Shown here: positions 21,159-31,182 of the stretch, piece by piece
Layout: every line of letters starts with the position of its first letter
Position numbering within the stretch: the first letter of the stretch is position 1
Origin: Yponomeuta sedellus
Taxonomy: Eukaryota > Arthropoda > Insecta > Lepidoptera > Yponomeutidae
Direction: 5' to 3'
Length of the DNA: 64,000 nt
Assembly: GCA_934045075.1 (NCBI GenBank)
Contig: OW203722.1
Location: 13,764,796 to 13,828,795 of the forward strand
Notes under the pieces: model-generated
Told to the model about the DNA's origin: nothing
Database searches by the model: none
The model's input: only the letters and a program-made list of their open reading frames with translations
Position numbers and translations under genes: made by a program

Positions 21159-24100
21159 ACTGATATATAGATTGGTGTGCTGTAAAACTTAGTGACATCG
21201 TGAATTCATCAACAATCTTAAATACTTACGCAAGGTCTAATAATCTTCTTTTTTTTCAAAGAATGTATAATAGCACAATAATAGTAGTAAGAAATATACT
21301 TCTCATTAGCAGCTGTGAAAGTAAAACATATGTCATTCGGTGTGTATGCACGTGCCAGTAGGTAGTTTCGCAGTAGAAATTAAAACTTTGTAGCTGTAAA
21401 GCATGTCCGGCTCAAACATTGCCGAAAACTAAACGACGGGAATCAAATAAAGTTAAATCCGTCTCGTAATTAATTTAAGAGTGGGGTGAACTCGGCCGCA
21501 CATAAATTGCGGTTTGGGGGACACGCGTCTATAAACTAGGACAGCAAGGTGATGGGACGTGAGCACTCCGGCACAGCCTGGATACGATCTTTTTTATGGC
21601 AGGACACTATCAGGCCCTTCATCTGCCTCGAGACCTTAGATAGTGAATCACGCGTGTGCGGAAGGGCTGCACAAAAACTTGACCTACTTTGTCCCTATAA
21701 AGCACACTCCAAATTTACGACTATCAATTAGATAATGCGTACCCTTGACAATGTATTTTACGAGCAAAACTGGTTTTACGAGCACGGTAATATTACGATG
21801 ATACTCGGCCTTAACTACGGTTAATATTGATGATTTGTACTAAACATTTTACTGCCTAACATACCTGAGTATATGGAAGGTTCATTTATGAACTCGACCA
21901 ATCTTTTAAATTCAATACTGTTATTCGTGGTACGTGAATATTCCTTGTTACATTTTGAAATTAAATAATATAGTTTCACGCACATATCTGCGGCTGTGTA
22001 ATCAGTCTCAAATTCATGACGCTAAGAAAATTTCAAGTTGCCGTGTCAGCTGCCTTGTCACATTCTGTGATATGTTGAAAACTGATTAGGTAAAACGATT
22101 TTTCGATCGGATACTACTATATGGAAGACGTAGCAAGGCCCACTGCGCCCGTCTACGAGTTAGAATCATGATCGCAGAATCGGCAGCATACCTGTGGCGT
22201 TTGCTGCGGATGGTCGATAACAGGAACAAGTAGCGTGTCTTGGTTGAAGGTAAATAACGTTGTAAATAAATAAGTTGCTTCTATAATTTTGACAGTGATT
22301 TGCTTAGATACCTCTGAAGTAGCAATAAATAGGGTGTACACTTTCACGCTTGTATTGTTAAAGTTGCAAAACATGTCAAATCGGAACGGATATCTATGTT
22401 TGCGATCAAAGTAAACAAAACAAACAAGTATTTGAAGGCAGGCGAGAATCTATAACTCAATGCCAACTTTTACAAAGTTGTTCGACTTGCGTCCTAAAAG
22501 TAATTCGCCGAGGGCAAACCAGCAAACCGAGGCGAGTATAGACGTTGCGATTCGTGTTTCAACATTTTGTTATTAGACTGAGTTGATATTTGAATGTGGT
22601 GAGCACATGTCAACTCTACCCTCGCAATAAAAACTCTATCTCTCCTAGAACAGAGCACTGGCAAGGATCATATAAAGAGGAGAACGAGTGATCATGCTAT
22701 TTTACTTTTTTGTCTACCGCTTCTAAATTCTACTGTTGGGCAAAAGCTTGCCTCTTTCCTCAGATCTTTCTGTGCTGGCCTATCTCTGCTCTTCCACTAT
22801 AAATAGAAATTTACCGCGTGGCGACGACCGGTACAACTGCTGTTCGTTGTGTCTATACTAATTCCTGACATGTATTTATACTAATTCCTGAGTTGTCTGA
22901 CATATCTGCTGGTTATATTACTTCCCTTTGAGATAGGTCCTTTAGGTAGGTCTGACAGGAATTTCACTCTGCGCTTGAAAGGCACCACGTGCCAGAAATT
23001 GTCGTGCCGTCTCTGAGTTGACAATCGGTTGAGGATGACTATTGGAACCGGTGGAGGGTGCTGTACTACTAGCAACTTGTGTTGATGCTGTGTTGCTGCT
23101 ATGCCCAGGAGCTAGAAGAGCTCACCATTAGAGCCAATAGTCGATGCATTGACCGTAATGGAACTAATAAGGTGAGAGTCAAGAGAGTGACTATGCACAA
23201 GTATGTTCAAAATTACATTGCTGGCCTTGCTTTAAAACTGATTGTAGGTGGGATATGGTTAGAGGAAAGAAAGTTGACAGTGTTAAGGGTCACCAACATG
23301 CTCTTCTACCATACTACGTATATAAAGCACAAAAACGTGGTATTGTTTGATTACATTCCTGCACAGATTACTGTGACTTGCATGGATTGAAATATTTTGA
23401 CTATAAAAATGCGTTCACATTTTACAGTGTATCTCGTAATCTACTTTTAGTGGCTTTTTGTTCACTTTTGCATTACATTATAAAATAATGTAGGAAAAAC
23501 CGGGAGTTGCTATTCCTCTTAATGTGAACTGTGATATTTGGCACCGTGATTTGAAGAGAGGATGATGATGCACCTTGGGGTACGACTTCCTACGCAGTGG
23601 GACACATAATGTATTTTATTGTATTGGATACTTTGACACAAAGTATCAAAATTTTAGTTCTACGGGAATAGAAACTTTGACCACGAAAACTTAATTGCTA
23701 GAGCTCTATACATATCTATCTCCGCTTTCAAGATGTAACGCCATTTACTTGCTCTAAATTTACCTGTAAAGACAATTTCCGATAAATAAAGGATAGGGTT
23801 CGGGGTAGGGCAATAAAGGTTTATTTTGTTATTGAGTATTACGAAGGATTTGTTTATTTCCCTTTTCACGGCGAGTAAGTCGTTTCTCCATATCCTAGCA
23901 ATTATGCCATATCGAGTTGTTCCAGCACCTTGATGGTACATTTATTAGTATTTATTTTATTTGTACTAATATTGCAAGAAAACAAAAAAAAATAAACCAA
24001 ACCGTTACAAAGTTATAGAAAACAAAAATATAATTATATATTACATTAGGTACACTACACTTCAAATTCCATCAACAAACATAACACTGTCCTTCAGGAA

Positions 24101-24759
24101 AAACTGAAATTAATTAAGGTTAAAACTGGAAATACGAATAGTTCCAAGGTGTTTAGGTCTCCACTTTGTTGTCCGTCCATCCGCTTATTTGTCCGTTGGT
24201 CTAGACCCTTTTTTTAAGAATGGGTACAGCCATGACTGCAATAGAAATCTTTTGCTTATTAGTAGCAGTAAAATTTAGCAACACTGAAGTAACGGTTTCA
24301 AGTTGTTAAATTTTTACGTACAACGTTCCTTGTATAGATATACAGATAGCTTAGATAAGCTACAGTAAAGTAACATGAGCAGAGCAGTCCCCAATTCCGA
24401 AGCGGTGAACTTTTATGTCAGCGGCCTTACGTGAGCTGAAATGTGAGCAATGAGTTTAAAAATGAATTACCTACCATGTCAGGCCAAGGGAGTTTGGAGG
24501 TGCGTGCGGATCACTTCTTACCAGAATAGCTAACTTTTAGTGGTTTTACCTCAACTTGAACGGCTAGCCTCATTGTTAATAATATCTTTATGAATACTTG
24601 CTTACGGAATGTCTGCGTAATAGTAGTGTAAGGGAACAAATATACGATACCGAAATATTTTTTTCAATTGGTATTTGTAACAGTATTTTAGCGCCTCCAA
24701 ATTCCGAAGATGCTTTTAAATTAATTAAGTTTGGTTTAAAAGCAAGACTGGACTACACT
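21159..24759. other. Unannotated sequence
   Basis: About 3.6 kb with no gene or repeat copy I can support. A 'TTGTCCGTCCATCCGCTTAT' string near 24170 suggests an old fragment of the J-type dispersed repeat. Frames at 22881-23390 and 23660-23941 show no family pattern. Confidence 0.4.
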
Positions 24760-24895
24760 TAGTTGTTCATGTATATAGCTGTGCTCTGCGGTGTTTTCAT
24801 TAAAATCGCTACAGCCGTTTAGAAGTAAAGAAGTAACAAACGTACACACTCACAAGCTTTCGCCTTTATAATATTAGTGTGATGTGATTAGTGTG
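24760..24895 (+). repeat. 3' end of a dispersed retroelement
   Basis: CTACAGCCGTTTAGAAG, then TAACAAACGTACACACTCAC, TTTCGCCTTTATAATATTAG and a short duplicated GTGTGATGTGAT. This combination is a recurrent terminus in lepidopteran genomes, in my recollection. Only one copy is in this window, so the assignment is inferential. Confidence 0.45.
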
Positions 24896-25895
24896 ATGTG
24901 ATAACTTTAACACAAAACTGATGTAGGTAACAAAAAATATTTATTTGTAGAACATGTTGGGCTAAATGTATTGAATAGTACATTTAAAATTGTATGTTTA
25001 TTTTCTGTTACTTGGTTGACACGTGTTCTTAGCAAATAAAACATATCATTATCTTTTACTGAAACTTGAAAAGAGGTGTGTCTGTAAAGGTTAGAAAATA
25101 AAGATAAGTTGTTTTAAAGAATAAACATTGTTTTGAGGCACTATTTTTCCAACGTGGCGGTGTGAGTTAGAATTAAAAATGAACATTCTGAAATAAAATC
25201 TCGAAATCTATATAGGTAGGTACTCCCGGAAACCATTGCGTTAGAGCCTCCAGGCAATGTTGTAGGTGTATATGCAGAGTAATAATTTTGCAGGATTTAC
25301 CGGACGTTGCGCCATCACCGTTGTACAAAACACGCAAATTTCATAAAGTCACAAACTCAAATACTTTACAAAATATAAATATTAGAAATCTCCTAGTCAA
25401 CTCGAATATTCATAGAACAAAGTCGAAAGTTGTTGGAAAACGCAAACTCTGATACTTTTCAAGAAATCGTATTTTTAAAATACCCCTGTGTATTGTAATG
25501 ATGCAGACTGGTCTACCTCCAAGGCATTACAGCGGTCGCTTCACCAAACTATTGTAGGTACATGTTGCCAGTAAACGCTGCAATCATCTAGCACAGATGT
25601 GGAACGCCAGGGCTTAGTTTTATGTTCGGATAGTGAAGCCTTTCCCGTCAGTTCAAGTTTTTAATCGCAGTAGAGGAACAAGTGAGCTACTGCGGCTTTG
25701 CCGACCTGAATAGTTCAGTGAAATTCGCGGAACAGACCGCTGGCCGCGTGCCGAATGTTGCAGTTAAATTATTTGTGATAACCGCGTGCTTTTATTCAAC
25801 TTAAAACTGAATTTAGTATACTGGAAATTTATTAACAGTGATTGGCATAAGCAGAATAAACGCCTAAATTTGGTGAGAAGGTATTTTAATGACCT
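24896..25895. other. Unannotated sequence
   Basis: No gene or repeat recognised in this 1 kb. Confidence 0.4.
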
Positions 25896-26588
25896 ATACT
25901 ATTTTAATTTTAATGCACTAAACCGTGATAAGGACAATTTTTAAAAACCTATTTAGAGGCTAAAAATTCCACCCATGCCGGGATTCGAACCCGCGACCTC
26001 TGGCTATCCGTGCCAGCGCTCTTTCCAACTGAGCTAATGGGCGACTCACCGGCATCAGTGAAATTTCGAACCTCTTTACACTATTCTCTGTATTACGTAC
26101 AGGCAGCGACATCTGGCTTAAGTAACAGAGAATAGTGTAAAGAGGTTCGAAATTTCACTGATGCCGGTGAGTCGCCCATTAGCTCAGAGTGCTTAGTGCG
26201 AGTTTTTTAACTACTCGATCGCGTTAACGTAAACTCATATTTCTATGGCATCGAGGAAGCGCCACCTAGCGACAAGTATGAAAATTAAAATTGCTCAGTG
26301 CGAGTTGTAATGGTTTACGTTCAGAAGTGAACAAGTTTACCAGCCAAAACACGAATAAACGCGAGTGCAAGTTGTACTATGACAGCGTTTTGCCAGTTCG
26401 AACGGTTAACTTACTCATACTCACTACTCGATGCTCGATTAACGCTGTAGTAAAGTTATTCGATTGAATCTGTCAAACTCGCACTAAGCACTCAGTTGGA
26501 AAGAGCGCTGGCACGGATAGCCAGAGGTCGCGGGTTCGAATCCCGGCATGGGTGGAATTTTTAGCCTCTAAATAGGTTTTAAAAATTG
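25896..26588. repeat. Palindromic dimer of tRNA-like SINE A, with nested MITE
   Basis: The left arm (25896-26125, minus) has a full tail (TAATGCACTAA, TTAAAAACCTATTTAG), the tRNA-like segment and left flank. At 26126 it turns around into a plus-strand copy starting CAGAGAATAGTG. After removing the MITE at 26188-26492, the right arm is the complement of about 150 bp of the left arm with no difference I can see, including a private GGAAAGAGC variant. Near-identical 9-mers TAATGACCT (25887-25895) and TAATAACCT (26589-26597) flank the whole. The right arm stops at TAGGTTTTAAAAATTG, without the distal tail. Perfect arm identity implies a recent or gene-converted inversion. Confidence 0.85.
26188..26492. 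mobile_element. MITE with perfect 18-bp terminal inverted repeats, nested in SINE
   Basis: The 305-bp insertion starts AGTGCTTAGTGCGAGTTT and ends with the exact complement. It interrupts box A of the right SINE arm. CAG is duplicated on both sides (26185-26187, 26493-26495), and CTCAG could also be read as the duplication if the ends are shifted. No coding capacity. The superfamily is unresolved from ends alone: a 3-bp duplication fits several DNA transposon groups. Confidence 0.85.
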
Positions 26589-26614
26589 TAATAACCTGTT
26601 GAAACCACTGAATA

Positions 26615-26740
26615 GATATGTTTTTAGGGTTCCGTAACTAAAATGGAAAAAACCCTTTATACGATCACTTTGTTATCTGTCAGACTGTCTGTCTGCCCGT
26701 GTATCAAGACTCTGTTTTTCAGGAACGAAGAAGAATTTTA
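26615..26740 (+). repeat. Dispersed repeat J, copy 1
   Basis: TTAGGGTTCCGTAACTAAAA, AAACCCTTTATACGATCACT and GTCTGTCTGCCCGTG. A family with GGTTCCGTA plus 'CTGTCTGTCCG' is seen again near 40195-40335 (minus), 42165-42350 and 53600-53770 in this window. Confidence 0.6.
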
Positions 26741-27016
26741 CTAAAATGAAATTATTAGAATGGTTATTATGATTAGTGATTTCCGCGCTCCCTGCGTGAT
26801 GATATGTAGCCTTAATGTTACCAGAGAATGTAAGCTACAGATAGTCACGGTACGTTTTATTCAATTCCTTGCAGGGGTTTTGAAAAGAAACAGAGTGAAA
26901 CAGACGTACCATTACATACTGATACCAGATACCACCACCAGTACAGACAGATACCATTTTAAAGATTTATTATTTGCATAGATAAAATACTTTATTCTTT
27001 AGTTAATTTTTATTTA

Positions 27017-27472
27017 TACTATTTTTAATGCACTAACCCGTGCTAAGGACAATTTTAAAAACCTATTTAGAGGCTAAAAATTGCACCCATGCCGGGATTC
27101 GAACCCGCGACCTCTGGCTATCCGTGCCAGCGCTCTATCCAACTGAGTTAATGGGCGACTCACCGGCATCAGTGAAATTTCGAACCTCTTTACACTATTT
27201 TCTGTATTACGTACAGGCAGCGACATCTGGTTGAAGTAGATTGCATCACTTACAGCCCCGACTACCTACTTTTGCAGTTAGGTTTTTACATCGGAATGAT
27301 ATCGCTGTACCCACATGATTATACTATTTTTATTTTTAATGCACTAACCCGTGCTAAGGACAATTTTAAAAACCTATTTAGAGGCTAAAAATTCCACCCA
27401 TGCCGGGATTCGAACCCGCGACCTCTGGCTATCCGTGCCAGCGCTCTATCCAACTGAGCTAATGGGCGACTC
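27017..27472 (-). repeat. tRNA-like SINE A, tandem pair
   Basis: The unit at 27017-27320 is complete: tail, AAAACCTATTTAGAGGC, tRNA-like segment, left flank, and a distal part ending GCTGTACCCACATGATT. The next unit begins directly at 27321 (ATACTATTTTTATTTTTAAT) and is cut at 27472 (GGGCGACTCA). The same junction (CACATGATTA joined to ACTATTTTT) occurs at 61197. A frame across it would read AGIRTRDLWLSVPALYPTEL, a common spurious translation of such SINEs. Confidence 0.9.
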
Positions 27473-27622
27473 AATTTGTTAATTTATAATTTTTATTTTT
27501 CAATTTGTAATTTTTATTTGTTATAACCTATGTCTCCTTGTTCCGTAAGACATTGCTTCTTGCCAAGTTTCAGATTTTTATAGAAACGGTTACAAACTTA
27601 TCTTTCTAGTTGGTTTGTTTTT

Positions 27623-27682
27623 GATTACAAACTTTGCAGTTGAAAAGTTGGTGCATACTTTTCAACTGCAAAGTTTGTAATC
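27623..27682. repeat. Perfect 25-bp hairpin with 10-nt loop
   Basis: 27623-27647 is exactly complementary to 27658-27682, with loop TTGGTGCATA. No mismatch in 25 pairs. It may be a foldback element, a replication-generated palindrome or a small-RNA precursor; no target duplication seen. Confidence 0.9.
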
Positions 27683-28129
27683 GTTGTTCGGAACCTTAAG
27701 AAGTGAGTCGTGTCTTGTCGAGACCTCGCACTTGTCTGTTTTTTTTGTTTAACCGTACCATGCGCTATTATCTATTTACGAATCATTTAATTTAATTATA
27801 TAAGTTTGAAGTCTTAAAATATAATTAATTGATTTTTTCATTATAAAAGCATATATACTATATTGTCACGCCAAAGAGGGCATCGTGTAGGATCTAATTA
27901 TTGTAATACTGCAATGATTAGAACTGCAATAATAAGAATATAATTATGCTTTTGGAATGAGAGCGAAACTAGTTGGATTGTGCCGACAAAAATTAATTTA
28001 TTAGTAAGTTTATCCGGACTCAAGTTAATAATATCCTAAAGTAATTGTTCCGTTCATATATTAAACCATTAATAGTAAAAGATTAGAATTAAGTATTAAT
28101 TGAATATTTCAATTATTCATCTCGAATTT
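27683..28129. other. Unannotated AT-rich sequence
   Basis: Nothing recognised. Confidence 0.4.
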
Positions 28130-28262
28130 TGGCAGGACCAGATAAAAAAATCACAAAAATGGAAAAGCCAAGATTGACGTAATTTGTGCAAAAAAGATCG
28201 AATTCATAACCTCTGTCTTGGTAATTAAGTTTTACCGCTAGACCAGCAAAGCAGTCGGGATA
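28130..28262 (-). repeat. tRNA-derived SINE family F, degenerate copy
   Basis: The minus strand begins GACTGCTTTGCTGGTCTAGC, then GGTAAAACTTAATTACCAAG and ACAGAGGTTATGAATTCGAT. This is the head pattern of family F ('CGTTGGTCTAG...AGAGGTCGCGGGTTCGA'), also at 46925-47065, 57478-57680 and 59160-59325. Confidence 0.6.
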
Positions 28263-28727
28263 CATACCTCTTAAAGTATGAGAATTTTATTCCGGGTGTC
28301 GCAATTCCCGTATTTAATTATATTTTAAATGATGTCTTGGATATCATTTATTTTAAATAATCAAGAACCAAAGACAATGGTGTGACATTTTTGCACATTG
28401 TGTGAACTTTTCACAACTGGCAGCTGTTTTTTCTCTGTAATTTGTTGGAAGCGGGCAATAAAAAACAAAGTTTACAGCTCTAATAAAGTGTGTATATTGG
28501 CGCGGCAAAATGACACTGCCAGCTCGTTGCGAAGCCCAATTATTTTTATTAAGTATACGGTATAGGTTGGAGGCCTTCGAATTTTTATTATATTTTTTGC
28601 GCAAGGCGGCTGAATATCTGTTTATCTTTGTCAGTTTAATTGAGTCAGGGTTAGCCTAAATAGTCTATTTCTCTTCTAACTCGCATAAGCTAAGTTTGAT
28701 CACAATTTGACAGACAAAATAGGTTTG

Positions 28728-28800
28728 TCAAGATCATGGCATGTAGTTTCTGCCTACCCCTCCAGGGAACATGCGTGAGTTTATGGATATGTGTGTACGT
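28728..28800 (+). repeat. Dispersed repeat K, copy 4
   Basis: GTCAAGATCATGGCATGTAG, TTTCTGCCTACCCCTCCAGG and ACATGCGTGAGTTTATGGAT match the K family 3' end. Confidence 0.65.
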
Positions 28801-29831
28801 AATCACAAGTTTTGGTCACTGCCTACGGAAGAGTTGGAAGATAACAAAAGCCCCACGCGTTTGTGAGTTATATTATAACCTATCATGCATCAATTAATCA
28901 TTCATGGAATCACTAATGTGAATCATATTGTTACAAGTGGCAGGTGAAGTCTATTAATGATTAAGAGACAACATCTAATTAATGAATCATCGTTATGGCT
29001 TTCTATCTATAGTGATATTTTAGTGGTTTTAAAGACAATGGAGTTTTGTTACAGGCCAGGAAATAATACTCACATAGCCAAATAAGATTATCGAAAGATC
29101 TAGAAAACTTAATTTATACTAAGTACCTACAAGTCGTTAACAGACTTACGGGGTCTCAATACCTACGGCTTATAATCCTTTATATCGTACCCATTTAAAA
29201 TTTCTTAAATAACATCTAGACTAGATTGTCTAAAAGGGATGATGTTGAGGCAAAAACCTGGCTCGAAGCTTGAATAGACTCTTTGTTCGGCAAGATTTGA
29301 ACCAAATAAAATCCTGGAAGAGTACCGGTGTAATTTTTCAGACGTTCATTTGCGCTGAGTAAGTGTGCTCAGTAATCTATCACGGCAGACTGTCCGTCGA
29401 TAATTATTAATGGAGTATGAGTAAATTTATAGAAGGAGCCACTTCTTTCGCGGTCCCAAAGAGCACACTTTTTCAAACCAAACACAGATCAATGCATTTT
29501 GACACAACGTTTCCTTTCATAATAAGAATATATTTAAAGTTGTGTAAGAATATGTATAAGGGTGTTAAATTCCATGAAAATAAATCAAGTTAAATTCTTA
29601 CACCCTTAGTTAGGTTATACCCTTATACAAACACGAATCCGCTAAAATACTCTTTAGAGGCAGCTTAAGTAATCTGTAGTTACGTATGCCCTTTGCTGCA
29701 GATAATTTAAACTGTGACAGAGAAGTGTTTTAAGGAATTGTGTTTTATTAATATGACTGGTAGTTTGTAGGTAACAGCTAATATGTGTATATAAAGATAT
29801 GTCTCAATTAAACACAGGTTCAATTAATTAC
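28801..29831. other. Unannotated sequence
   Basis: No gene or repeat. Around 29540-29625 a palindromic arrangement (GTATAAGGGTGT and ACCCTTATAC) is present but imperfect. Confidence 0.4.
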
Positions 29832-29975
29832 GTAGAGGGCACCAGAACGCGCGGTAGATTACTAATGCGATGGACCGACCAAGTTAAGTCTATTGTGGGA
29901 AGGCCTCGTGTGAATGTACGAGCGCAGAGAGGAATAGCAAGACATCATGAGGCATGTAACATCATCCAACAATAA
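29832..29975 (+). pseudogene. LINE C-terminal fragment
   Basis: The plus frame reads RTRGRLLMRWTDQVKSIVGR, PRVNVRAQRGIARHHEACNI and ends with a stop. The RGR..MRWTDQVK block and the following basic segment fit the C-terminal region of lepidopteran RTE/endonuclease-RT LINEs ('RGRP..RW.D'). About 47 codons only, with no upstream RT domain. The family is inferred from the motif. Confidence 0.6.
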
Positions 29976-30046
29976 AGCCACGACCGCTCTGTCAAGAGAG
30001 TACCGACCAAGAAAAGAACAATGATTACATGTTTCTTATGGAATAT

Positions 30047-30088
30047 AAAAGGGCAGTGAAAAAAAAACTGTGTTTTTTCACTGCCTTT
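30047..30088. repeat. Hairpin, about 16 bp arms
   Basis: AAAGGGCAGTGAAAAAA pairs with TTTTTTCACTGCCTTTT across a loop of about 8 nt, with one mismatch. Confidence 0.7.
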
Positions 30089-30144
30089 TTCTCCATTACA
30101 AACTCGATCCGAAGACAGTGTAGTTTGTAGGTACATTGTCAATG

Positions 30145-30735
30145 CGCAAACAAAGATGTAAATTGTTACGCTGAAATTAATTTATGATTTGTAGTTATTA
30201 TTTACAAATTTGGGGCGAGGCCTTTGGCAAGCGGTGGGACACAAACATAGAGGCTACGTAAAAATATCATGGTTTTCAATTATGACATCGAGTTATATTA
30301 CAATATATGATAAGTTAAATCAATAATACTTAAATATATAATAGGTGGGCCGTAATGGCAATTTTAGCCAAATTAGCAAAAATTGCCACTGACTGGGTTC
30401 AATACAACGGGTATCTCAAACGCGGACGACCCAATGGCAGGATACCTCACTATCTTTCTACCGGGGGCTACAAACATAGAGGAGTCAAAAGCTAAAGTGA
30501 AGGTCTTTGCCCAGCTGTGGAACACAATTGAGGCTACATAAAAAATACTTTAAACCTGTTTTTGATAAAAATATGAATAGCCGCGGTCTCTATATTAAAA
30601 GTCTCAAACTTTTTGGAGCATTTTACATACAACGACTGTTACAGTAGTATTTACATTGTAAATTGCTTAATTCAGAAACCAGCGGTATTCTGACGTACCA
30701 GAATTCAAGGTAAATTTTGAATAGTTGTAATATCA
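30145..30735. other. Unannotated sequence
   Basis: No gene or repeat copy recognised. Confidence 0.4.
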
Positions 30736-30739
30736 TAAC

Positions 30740-31182
30740 AATGTTTGTTTAAAATACATTACTCCCAGTTATAAGGTTGTAAATTGTATTATTTCTGTAT
30801 TAAAAAAAAATCTCGATTCACAACAACACCTCTTTATCATTCCGATGTAAAAACTTAACTGCAAGCGTCTACCAGTAGGTAGTCGGGGCTGTAAGAGATG
30901 CAATTTACTTAAGCCAGATGTCGCTGCCTGTACGTAATACAGAGAATAGTGTAAAGAGGTTCGAAATTTCACTGATGCCGGTGAGTCGCCCATTAGCTCA
31001 GTTGGAAAGACCCTGGCACGGATAGCCAGAGGTCGCGGGTTCGAATCCCGGCATGGGTGGAATTTTTAGCCTCTAAATAGGTTTTTTATAATAATGTTTG
31101 TTTAAAATAAATTACTCCCAGTTATAAGGTTGTAAATTGTATTATTGTCTGTTAAAAAAAAAAAATTCTCGATGCACAACAA
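30740..31182 (+). repeat. SINE A copy bracketed by an 87-90 bp direct repeat
   Basis: A plus-strand family A SINE (30827-31092) with box A TAGCTCAGTTGG (30994-31005) and box B GGTTCGAATCC (31038-31048) lies between two copies of one sequence, 30740-30826 and 31093-31182. Both copies begin AATGTTTGTTTAAAATA, contain ATTACTCCCAGTTATAAGG and end CACAACAA, differing at a handful of positions including poly-A length. The repeats abut the SINE on both sides as target duplications do, but they are five to ten times longer than usual for retroposition. Confidence 0.85.

Noticed and set aside
22881..23390. Frames of 64 and 103 codons on opposite strands
   Set aside because: No recognisable domain. 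Composition and lack of repeat or gene context fit chance.
27040..27234. Frame reading AGIRTRDLWLSVPALYPTEL
   Set aside because: Translation across the tRNA-like part of SINE A. Similar frames arise at other copies, for example 30769-30993.
30994..31060. Possible functional tRNA gene (box A and box B with a near cloverleaf)
   Set aside because: C at position 33, an imperfect T stem, many copies with identical flanks, and shared SINE tails. It is a SINE promoter, not a tRNA gene.
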